Shown: in pieces, positions 1 through 5,337 of the stretch
Numbering within the stretch: position 1 is the first letter of the stretch
Layout of the letters: the number at the start of each line of letters is the position of its first letter
Assembly (NCBI GenBank): GCA_947452875.1
Contig: CANGEZ010000117.1
Location: 1 to 6,714, forward strand
Source: Chitinophagaceae bacterium
GTDB taxonomy: Bacteria > Bacteroidota > Bacteroidia > Chitinophagales > Chitinophagaceae
Direction: 5' to 3'
DNA length: 6,714 nucleotides
Notes under the pieces: generated by a model
Seen by the model: only the letters and a program-made list of their open reading frames with translations
What the model was told of the DNA's origin: nothing
Databases searched by the model: none
Made by a program: the position numbers and the translations under genes

Positions 1-14
1 AGGGGAACTATCTC

Positions 15-28
15 ATGACATCTGTCAT
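15..28. promoter_or_regulatory. Inverted repeat upstream of kaiC, possible operator
   Basis: ATGACA-TC-TGTCAT is a 14-bp inverted repeat with 6-bp arms, centred about 107 bp upstream of the kaiC start. Its size suits a dimeric regulator site, but I cannot name a regulator. A clear TAnnTTTG promoter motif for kaiC was not found between it and position 129, so the promoter may lie outside the window. It could also be chance. Confidence 0.25.
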
Positions 29-128
29 TTTACACGATGCTTTTCACGCTACCTCATGTAATCAGAACGCCGTTATTTTATTCAGAAATTTTAATCTTAT
101 TGAAATTCATTAAATAACAAGCTATCTC

Positions 129-1661
129 ATGAAAATAAAATCAGCCATCATACCCGAGGCTTCAACTTCAAAACCAATTCAAATACAATTTCACAAAACA
201 CCTACAGGGATAAAAGGATTTGATGAAATTACTTTCGGCGGGTTGCCTACAAATCGACCAACTGTTGTTTTTGGAAGTAGTGGCACCGGAAAAACATTCA
301 TGGCTATGGAGTTTATTCTTAACGGCGCTGTAATGTATAATGAACCTGGTTTGTTTTTAACTTTCGAAGAAAAAATAGAGGATATAATTATTAATACAAC
401 TTCACTGGGTTATAATATCCAAAATTTAATTTCCGAAAAGAAAATCTGCATTGAACATTTAAATATTAGTAGTAGTGAAATTCACGAAGTTGGCAAATAC
501 AATATAGATGGACTTTTTGTGATCCTGAATAATGCTATTGAAAAGATCAATGCCAAAAGAATTGTATTGGATTCATTTGACACCTTGTTTTCAAGTTTTG
601 ACACCCGTATACTTCGTTCGGAGTTTAAAAAATTATTTTTCTGGCTTAAAGAAAAAAAATTAACTGCCATCATTACGGCTGAAATTGGAGATACTTTTTT
701 AACACGATTGGGTATAGAAGAAAATGTTGCCGACTGTGTCATAGAATTAAACAACAGGGTCATCAACCAAATGGGTACACGAAGAATAAGGATTATAAAA
801 TACAGAGGTTCTTCTCATGCCAATAACGAATATCCATTTTATATTGACGAAACGGGCATGACCATTTTTCCTATCATCAGCAAAGGGCTGGAGCAACTCG
901 TGAGCAGCGAAAGAATATTAACAGGCATTCCTTCGCTTGATGAGATGCTCGAAAACAAAGGCTTTTATTCAGGAAGCAGCATTCTTGTTTCGGGTACGGC
1001 AGGAACCGGTAAAACGAGTATCACTGCTGCTTTCGCAAAGAAAATATGTGTAGATAAAATCAGTTGTTTGTTTTGTGTGTTTGAAGAAACGCCCAATCAG
1101 CTCATAAGAAACATGAAGTCTATTGGCATCAATTTAGAAGAATATAAAACTTCTTCTTTATTACATTTTTATTATGCCAGACCCAGCTTACAAAATCTGG
1201 AACTCCATTTTATGGCGATAAAAGAACAAATTGAAAAATTGAAACCCGGAGTTGTTATTCTCGATCCTATTACCAATTTGATGACCGAAGGTCCTAATAG
1301 TGATGTAAGAAGCATGCTCACTCGTTTTGTAGATTATTTAAAAACAAAACAAGTGACTGTAATGTTTACTGCCGCCATTACCATAGGTTCTATCTCTCAA
1401 AATACAAGTGACGAAGGTATTTCCTCAATGGTTGACACATGGATTATGTTGCAGGATATAGAATCTGAAGATGAAAGATATAAAAGTCTGTACGTGATGA
1501 AATCCAGAGGGATGCAACATTCGAAAAAAGTAAGAGAGTTTGTTATTTCATCAACGGGAATAAGTTTGGCGCCATTAATAAAAAATTTGCAAAATAGCAA
1601 TATGCCCAACTATAAACCTAATCGAAAAACTGAAACTGTTTTAACTAACGGTCACCAATAA
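129..1661 (+). CDS. kaiC: KaiC-family double-domain RecA-like ATPase (circadian clock protein KaiC homologue)
   Basis: The 510-residue product has two tandem RecA/KaiC domains, the layout and approximate length of cyanobacterial KaiC (about 519 aa). Domain CI has Walker A GSSGTGKT at 49-56, the paired catalytic glutamates in FEE at 79-81 and Walker B ending at Asp148. It closes with a typical KaiC segment, KYRGSSH (224-230) followed by EYPF. Domain CII has Walker A GTAGTGKT at 289-296, FEE at 318-320 and Walker B VVILD ending at Asp379. The region matching the KaiC phosphorylation loop reads GISSMVDTW (430-438), so the Ser/Thr pair of Synechococcus appears as Ser432-Ser433. KaiC proteins are cytoplasmic hexameric ATPases with autokinase activity; in non-cyanobacteria they often serve signalling or stress roles. 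The tail after about residue 480 is short, polar and unlike the usual C-terminal extension. No kaiA or kaiB is nearby, so a true clock function is unproven. Family assignment is very secure; function is inferred. Confidence 0.95.
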   Translation: MKIKSAIIPEASTSKPIQIQFHKTPTGIKGFDEITFGGLPTNRPTVVFGSSGTGKTFMAMEFILNGAVMYNEPGLFLTFEEKIEDIIINTTSLGYNIQNLISEKKICIEHLNISSSEIHEVGKYNIDGLFVILNNAIEKINAKRIVLDSFDTLFSSFDTRILRSEFKKLFFWLKEKKLTAIITAEIGDTFLTRLGIEENVADCVIELNNRVINQMGTRRIRIIKYRGSSHANNEYPFYIDETGMTIFPIISKGLEQLVSSERILTGIPSLDEMLENKGFYSGSSILVSGTAGTGKTSITAAFAKKICVDKISCLFCVFEETPNQLIRNMKSIGINLEEYKTSSLLHFYYARPSLQNLELHFMAIKEQIEKLKPGVVILDPITNLMTEGPNSDVRSMLTRFVDYLKTKQVTVMFTAAITIGSISQNTSDEGISSMVDTWIMLQDIESEDERYKSLYVMKSRGMQHSKKVREFVISSTGISLAPLIKNLQNSNMPNYKPNRKTETVLTNGHQ

Positions 1662-1688
1662 ACTAATTTAAACAGCTATAAAAACAAA

Positions 1689-2135
1689 ATGGAAAAGAAT
1701 TATAATGCCGAGCTTGATTTCATTTTAGAACAGCTTATTTACGAATATGAAAATGTTTACAAAGGGGTCAGTTTTTATGCTGATGATTCTTTCACATCAA
1801 CCAAAGAAAAAATCACCATTTTGGTTGTTGATAAATTCAAATTAAAAGAGTGGGAGATTAATCTATTGTTTTATACGCTCTTGCTTGATAAGTATTTAAA
1901 AACGATAGACCCATTAACTATTTCACTTGAAGGGCTAGTTTTTAGAAACAATGGAGGTTATGTGAGAAAAGTTGAAATGCAGAACAGGGAGATTAACAGA
2001 ATAGAAACGATACAAAAAGATTTTAAAAAATACTCATTAGGATTGATGGTGTTTACCGCTATTGTTGCATTTGGTACATTGATATCGGCATGGTATTTTG
2101 CGATTGAGATTATTAAGTATTATCAGGGGAAATAG
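1689..2135 (+). CDS. Small tail-anchored membrane protein of unknown function, downstream of kaiC
   Basis: I do not recognise a family for this 148-residue protein. Residues 1-95 look like a compact soluble domain of alternating helices and strands (for example ITILVVDKF at 42-50 and LTISLEGLVFRN at 76-87), loosely suggestive of a small helix-turn-helix-like fold. Residues about 95-115 are charged and helical, possibly a short coiled coil. Residues about 117-142 form one strong hydrophobic segment, followed by a short KYYQGK tail. No N-terminal signal peptide is visible, so the predicted topology is a cytoplasmic domain held to the inner membrane by its C-terminus. It begins 27 bp after the kaiC stop on the same strand, with no promoter motif in between, so co-transcription is likely and a role as membrane partner of the KaiC homologue is a reasonable inference. 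No Shine-Dalgarno sequence is evident, as is normal in Bacteroidota. The coding call is good; the function is open. Confidence 0.8.
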   Translation: MEKNYNAELDFILEQLIYEYENVYKGVSFYADDSFTSTKEKITILVVDKFKLKEWEINLLFYTLLLDKYLKTIDPLTISLEGLVFRNNGGYVRKVEMQNREINRIETIQKDFKKYSLGLMVFTAIVAFGTLISAWYFAIEIIKYYQGK

Positions 2136-2137
2136 GT

Positions 2138-2170
2138 GGCCCTCTAAATCCCCCATTGGGGGACTTTGAT
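2138..2170. repeat. Dispersed palindromic repeat (CCCTCTAAATCCCCC/GGGGGACTTTGA type)
   Basis: The core TCCCCC-ATT-GGGGGA (2149-2163) forms a 6-bp GC-rich hairpin with a 3-nt loop, and AA/TT pairs continue the stem past one mismatch. The flanks CCCTCTAAA and CTTTGA match a short repeat that I know to be widespread between genes in Bacteroidota genomes. It begins just after the stop codon at 2133-2135 and may act as a transcription stop or mRNA 3' stabiliser for the kaiC operon. That role is inference; the following T-rich stretch is not a clean U-tract. Confidence 0.65.
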
Positions 2171-2234
2171 TATGTTTTGTTGGGAGGAGCACTTCCTTAT
2201 TCCTTATTTTTACTTTCTTATTATTTATTTTTAT

Positions 2235-2272
2235 TAGCCACAAAGGCGCGAAGGCATAAAGTTTCACGAAGG
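2235..2272. repeat. Dispersed repeat of the GCCACAAAGGC(N)CGAAGGC type
   Basis: The segment contains CACAAAGGCGCGAAGGC, then ATAAAG, then TTTCACGAAGG. It is a loose internal repetition of CAC.AAGG units. I recognise this as a common low-complexity intergenic repeat in Bacteroidota and several other phyla; the copy looks degenerate. It has no evident function here. Confidence 0.5.
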
Positions 2273-2420
2273 CTCTGGTCTCATTTTGTGGATGAAGCAG
2301 CTCTATTTCGAGAATCAACTTTTATTTCGACGTTAATGTCAAAAACCAATATGCCTTAAACTGATATCCAAAAGAACATTTGATTCTTACTTATACACGG
2401 TCTTTTTTTATTTAAAGAAT

Positions 2421-2428
2421 TATCTTTG
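2421..2428 (+). promoter_or_regulatory. Bacteroidota -7 promoter motif for the DUF1801 gene
   Basis: TATCTTTG is an exact match to the Bacteroidota primary sigma factor -7 consensus TAnnTTTG. It lies 19 bp upstream of the ATG at 2448, implying a leader of only about a dozen bases, which is common in the phylum. No good TTG -33 element is seen at the expected distance; only a T-rich run (2402-2409) is present. Confidence 0.6.
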
Positions 2429-2447
2429 CTTTTCAAAACTCATACAC

Positions 2448-2912
2448 ATGCCTTCAACATCAAAAGAAGTTGCCATTTACATAGACTCACTGCCAGAAGA
2501 TAGAAAGCTAGCCATGAATCAAATTAGAAAAGTGATTTTGAAAAATAAGTCTAAAGGACTTGAAGAAGGATTCATGTACAACATGATTACTTATTACATA
2601 CCTCATAGTAAATATCCCAACGGCTATCATTGTAATCCAAAGCAACCACTTCCTTTCATAAGTATTGCCTCACAGAAAAATTTTATTTCAGTATATCACA
2701 TGGGTATGTATGCTGATCCTAAGCTTTTGGAATGGTTTCAGAAAGAAATTGAAAAGCAAGCTAAAGGGAAATTAGATATGGGAAAAAGTTGTATCAGATT
2801 TAAAAAGGTTGATGAAATACCTTTTGAATTGATTGGTGAATTAACTGCGAAGATGAGCGCTGATGAATGGATTGAATGTTATGAGAAAGCTTTTGTAAAG
2901 AAGAAAAAGTAA
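2448..2912 (+). CDS. DUF1801 domain-containing protein (YdhG-like)
   Basis: The 154-residue protein fits the DUF1801 family throughout. It has an N-terminal helix with YIDSLPEDRK (11-20), then RKVILKN, then a GFMYNMITYYIPH segment (41-53) corresponding to the family's EE..YGMP region. A central stretch ISIASQKNFISVYHMGMYAD (71-90) and a C-terminal DMGKSCIRFKK (110-120) followed by IPFELIGEL complete the fold. Bacteroidota homologues of this subtype carry the same YPNGYHC-like insert and are of similar length. The family is cytoplasmic; some members (Bacillus YdhG/Fra) have been linked to frataxin-like iron delivery, but the role of this subtype is not established. It appears to be a single-gene unit with its own promoter (-7 motif at 2421-2428, giving a very short leader), converging on the minus-strand gene at 3051. 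The C-terminal KKKK tail is normal for such proteins. Confidence 0.9.
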   Translation: MPSTSKEVAIYIDSLPEDRKLAMNQIRKVILKNKSKGLEEGFMYNMITYYIPHSKYPNGYHCNPKQPLPFISIASQKNFISVYHMGMYADPKLLEWFQKEIEKQAKGKLDMGKSCIRFKKVDEIPFELIGELTAKMSADEWIECYEKAFVKKKK

Positions 2913-2950
2913 GAATCATATTTGAAATTTTCTTAGTAATTATTTTAAGG

Positions 2951-3040
2951 TCGCAGTCTGAGACTGCTTGGCTCTGAACGACACCAGTCAGTAGACTGGC
3001 GCCAGTATCTAGCATCCAGTATCCAGTATCCAGCATCCAT
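2951..3040. repeat. Composite structured repeat, copy 1 (two hairpins plus 7-bp tandem tail)
   Basis: Hairpin 1 is GCAGTC-TGA-GACTGC (2953-2967). Hairpin 2 is CCAGTC-AGTA-GACTGG (2984-2999). A 12-bp palindrome ACTGGCGCCAGT (2995-3006) overlaps hairpin 2. A tail of ATCCAGT, ATCCAGT, ATCCAGC, ATCCA repeats with period 7 (3014-3039). It lies between the convergent DUF1801 and T9SS cargo genes, ending about 11 bp from the latter's stop. Positions 2951-3034 match 4601-4684 at 82 of 84 bases. Confidence 0.9.
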
Positions 3041-3050
3041 CACCCAGCCC

Positions 3051-4421
3051 CTATCTCTTAACAAACTTAATTGTCCTTACAACACCATCATTTGTTTGTA
3101 ACGACATACAATACATGCCAGATGCAAGTCCAGATACATCTGTATTCATTTTGTTATTACCAGCATTAAGAGAATAGGTTGATATTTTTAATGTTCTTCC
3201 GGACATATCAAAAATGCGGGAATTTACTTTCAAAGATTTTGCAGCAGCAACTTCAATACTTAATACATCGTTGTTAACAGGATTCAAGCCTGAATGGACG
3301 ATTTCAAAACTATTACTATTATTAAGCAATGCAACCACTGTACTGTATTTCTTTTCGCCATCTGTATTTTGAATTTTCAATCTGTAATAATTCAAGCCGT
3401 TTTTAAAGTTAGCATCTTTGTAATTAAATGGTTGAGCACATCTTGATGGATCAGTATGCATTGAAAAAATAGATGTATAGTTAATGCCATCATTGCTTCT
3501 TTCTAAATATACATTTACCGCATTCACATTACTGCAGTCTAGCTTCCAAGACAAGTCATTTAAATTCGATTGTTTGATACCTTTTAAATACTGAATGGTA
3601 ATGGGTGTTATGTTGATGACGGTATATGGATAATTTGCACCAGTTGTATTTACATTCCAGTCGAGCGTAGACATGTCATGAACTATTTCACCATACAATA
3701 ACACTTCAGATTCAATTAACGACTGAGACTTATTGCTGCTATAGATATAGTATTTAACAACAGTTCCAATGGGGAAGCCAGGAATAACTGCCGTACCTGT
3801 AGTGCCAACAAAACTTACTGGAACGATAGTTGTGTTTACATATTCATTAATCGTGTATCTTAAAAAGACATTTTCAATAGGAGAGGCGGAACTGGTAACG
3901 GTAATAGTTACAGGCACATTGTCACCAACCGCATCAGCAAGTGGATTCTGTGTAACTGTTGGAAATGTAACAGGTAAATATGGTGTTTCAAGTACACCAA
4001 TATGAGGACTGTTGCAAATGCCAGAATTACAAGTGATGTTTTCTACATTGAAAGTGTAATAGTTGCCGTTAGTTACAGGCGATAATCTTCCAGGTACACC
4101 GCCGTTGTTGGCATTCCATAAAGCACCATAAGTGCTGCCAGTTGGTGGTATTACAACATTAAAAGGAATGGGTGTTGCTTCTGCATCAATATATGGTCTC
4201 CAAACATTGCCTGGGAATGAACAGGTTTGTGGTAGTTCCCAGCGACCATCACTTGAATTTTGAGTAGACTGAACACGAAGTCTTTTATAAGTTCCCAAAT
4301 CATCCAAATTCGTACAAGAGTATGGAGATCCGTTGACATTGTTAAGCGATAAAGCGAATGGTTGAGCTGACACATCGGAAAGTAAAACCGATAGCGCTAT
4401 GAATGTTAAAATCCTTTTCAT
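3051..4421 (-). CDS. Secreted protein with T9SS type A C-terminal sorting domain
   Basis: The 456-residue protein starts with a classical signal peptide: MKR, a hydrophobic core to about residue 14, and probable Sec cleavage after Ala19 (VSA|Q). Residues 20-150 form an unrecognised N-terminal region with Cys36, Cys67, Cys131 and Cys136, rich in Pro, Gly and Asn. Residues about 155-250 look like an Ig-like beta domain (VPVTITVTSSASP, then VFLRYTIN). Residues about 281-366 match the beta-sandwich module common just before sorting domains, with LERSNDG (306-312) and LNYYRLKIQNTDG (343-355). Residues about 372-456 are a T9SS type A sorting domain: GLNPVNNDVLSIE, SRIFDMSGRTLK (401-412), a GMYCMSLQ strand and the basic end KFVKR. 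Such proteins are exported through the inner membrane by Sec, then across the outer membrane by T9SS, and attached or released. No catalytic motif is visible, so an adhesive or structural role is only a guess. It stands alone, with repeats on both sides. Confidence 0.9.
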   Translation of the reverse strand: MKRILTFIALSVLLSDVSAQPFALSLNNVNGSPYSCTNLDDLGTYKRLRVQSTQNSSDGRWELPQTCSFPGNVWRPYIDAEATPIPFNVVIPPTGSTYGALWNANNGGVPGRLSPVTNGNYYTFNVENITCNSGICNSPHIGVLETPYLPVTFPTVTQNPLADAVGDNVPVTITVTSSASPIENVFLRYTINEYVNTTIVPVSFVGTTGTAVIPGFPIGTVVKYYIYSSNKSQSLIESEVLLYGEIVHDMSTLDWNVNTTGANYPYTVINITPITIQYLKGIKQSNLNDLSWKLDCSNVNAVNVYLERSNDGINYTSIFSMHTDPSRCAQPFNYKDANFKNGLNYYRLKIQNTDGEKKYSTVVALLNNSNSFEIVHSGLNPVNNDVLSIEVAAAKSLKVNSRIFDMSGRTLKISTYSLNAGNNKMNTDVSGLASGMYCMSLQTNDGVVRTIKFVKR

Positions 4422-4434
4422 AAAAGCTGTTTAG

Positions 4435-4467
4435 AATTAGAGAATAAAAATAGTAACTATTCTAATT
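4435..4467. promoter_or_regulatory. AT-rich inverted repeat upstream of the T9SS cargo gene
   Basis: AATTAGAGAATA (4435-4446) and TATTCTAATT (4458-4467) form inverted arms, with a 2-nt difference between them, 14 bp upstream of the start codon of the minus-strand gene. They could be an operator or a leader hairpin. In DNA this AT-rich, chance is also plausible. A weak -7-like TATTTTTA reads on the minus strand at 4452-4445, with no -33 match. Confidence 0.25.
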
Positions 4468-4515
4468 AAAATGAATAAATTATGGTAGAGAGTTTAGTCT
4501 TTATTGAGTAACATC

Positions 4516-4575
4516 TGCAGTCGGAGACTGCTTGGCTCTGAATGACACCGGTAAAGTAGACCGGCGCCAGTATCT
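4516..4575. repeat. Composite structured repeat, copy 2 (diverged, almost no tandem tail)
   Basis: This copy has the same order and orientation as copy 1. Hairpin 1 is GCAGTC-GGA-GACTGC (4517-4531). Hairpin 2 is CCGGT-AAAGTAG-ACCGG, within 4548-4564. The third pair of the hairpin 2 stem is G-C here instead of A-T in copies 1 and 3, so pairing is kept. The 12-bp palindrome of the other copies is broken. After TATCT only a single ATCCA-like remnant of the 7-bp tail remains. Confidence 0.85.
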
Positions 4576-4600
4576 ATATCCATGATTATTTAATTATGTA

Positions 4601-4684
4601 TCGCAGTCTGAGACTGCTTTGCTCTGAACGACACCAGTCAGTAGACTGGCGCCAGTATCTAGCATCCAGTGTCCAGTATCCAGC
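4601..4684. repeat. Composite structured repeat, copy 3, abutting the dsbA-like gene stop
   Basis: It is identical to 2951-3034 except at 4620 (T for G) and 4671 (G for A). Both hairpins and the palindrome are intact, and the 7-bp tail runs from 4664 to 4684. The stop codon of the minus-strand dsbA-like gene occupies 4685-4687, so in mRNA sense the repeat begins at the very next base. A role as 3' end element or terminator for the polA-dsbA unit is possible, though no U-tract follows the hairpins. Confidence 0.9.
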
Positions 4685-5326
4685 TTATCCTAGCACCCCC
4701 CTTATTCTCTCAGTCAAATCTTTTTCATTAGTATATCCTCTCGCCACCATATGAAATGTAGATTCTTTGGTTTGAATGAAAACACTTGGATAACCATTTA
4801 CTTTAAGTTGTTGTACCAATGAAAATTCATAATGCGCCCGGTCTTTAAATTCTTCACTGCTTAACTTCTCATAAAAAATTTCTGGATTGATGCTGTACTT
4901 TTCCAGTAAATGTCGGTAAGCTTCATTGTCTGTCAAATCTCTTCCTTCAAAATGCAAAGCATATTGTAAGTCTGAAGCTATTTCAACAGCGCGTTCAGGA
5001 AAATATTCCTTAAAAATACAAAGGGCAATGGCCGGCTTTTCTGAATGAGGATACCAGTCGCTATCATCTGGATTTTTGATATGCCATAAAAAGTCTTCGC
5101 CGAATTTTATGCCTGTAGTTTCTTCCACATTTGGAATGGCTTTTAAAATGTAATCTGCGCTGATGCCAATGTGAACAGGCTTTTCCGGCAATATCATACC
5201 GCCACTTAACACTTCAAAATTTAATTCGTTTTTGAAAGTCTCGGCTACTCCAGTCATTATCTTGCTGAATCCATAACACCAGCCGCAATAAGCATCGTAG
5301 CAATAAACTAATATAGGTTTTTCCAT
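4685..5326 (-). CDS. Cytoplasmic DsbA-family thiol:disulfide oxidoreductase-like protein
   Basis: Counting from the Met at 5326, the protein has 213 residues and a DsbA/thioredoxin fold. The redox motif CGWC is at 14-17 within DAYCGWCYGFSKI. The helical insertion follows, including SGGM (41-44), and a cis-proline loop is at VNGYPS (177-181), so the redox-active site looks intact. The pattern resembles the COG3531-type predicted protein-disulfide isomerases rather than periplasmic DsbA (CPHC). No signal peptide is present, so a cytoplasmic location is expected. The frame stays open upstream to a Met at 5356, but that would add MACCSLIKIK and overlap the polA 3' end. The Met at 5326 starts 11 bp after the polA stop in an A/T-only spacer and aligns with the start of the first beta strand, so I prefer it. 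It is probably co-transcribed with polA. Its substrate is unknown. Confidence 0.87.
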   Translation of the reverse strand: MEKPILVYCYDAYCGWCYGFSKIMTGVAETFKNELNFEVLSGGMILPEKPVHIGISADYILKAIPNVEETTGIKFGEDFLWHIKNPDDSDWYPHSEKPAIALCIFKEYFPERAVEIASDLQYALHFEGRDLTDNEAYRHLLEKYSINPEIFYEKLSSEEFKDRAHYEFSLVQQLKVNGYPSVFIQTKESTFHMVARGYTNEKDLTERIRGVLG

Positions 5327-5337
5327 TTTTATTTTTA

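Larger units (their letters stand above)
2136..2447. other. 312-bp intergenic region built of repeat relics plus a promoter
   Basis: This gap between the tail-anchored protein gene and the DUF1801 gene has three recognisable parts: a palindromic CCCCC/GGGGG repeat right after the upstream stop, a CACAAAGGCGCGAAGG-type repeat at about 2235-2272, and a -7 promoter motif at 2421-2428. The stretches 2171-2234 and 2273-2400 show nothing I can assign. Short open frames on both strands here run across the repeats and show no protein-like conservation that I recognise, so I do not call a gene. Confidence 0.7.

Noticed and set aside
482..766. Antisense open frame within kaiC
   Set aside because: It is a shadow of a clearly coding KaiC domain, with no protein family resemblance.
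2037..2318. 93-codon open frame on the - strand
   Set aside because: It reads through both intergenic repeats and overlaps the membrane-segment coding part of the 148-residue protein on the other strand.
2156..2359. 67-codon open frame on the + strand after the palindromic repeat
   Set aside because: It starts inside the repeat hairpin, runs across a second dispersed repeat, and its product shows repeat-derived residues and no recognisable domain.
2910..2935. TAAGAA...TTCTTA hairpin as terminator of the DUF1801 gene
   Set aside because: The stem is only 6 weak A/T-rich pairs around a 14-nt loop, with no clear U-tract; not distinguishable from chance.
2800..3036. 78-codon open frame on the - strand
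   Set aside because: Its first third is translation of the 7-bp tandem and hairpin repeat, and the rest is antisense to the DUF1801 gene.
2951..3040. Possible CRISPR array or attachment site
   Set aside because: The 7-bp units are contiguous with no spacers, no cas genes are present, and no integrase accompanies the direct repeats.
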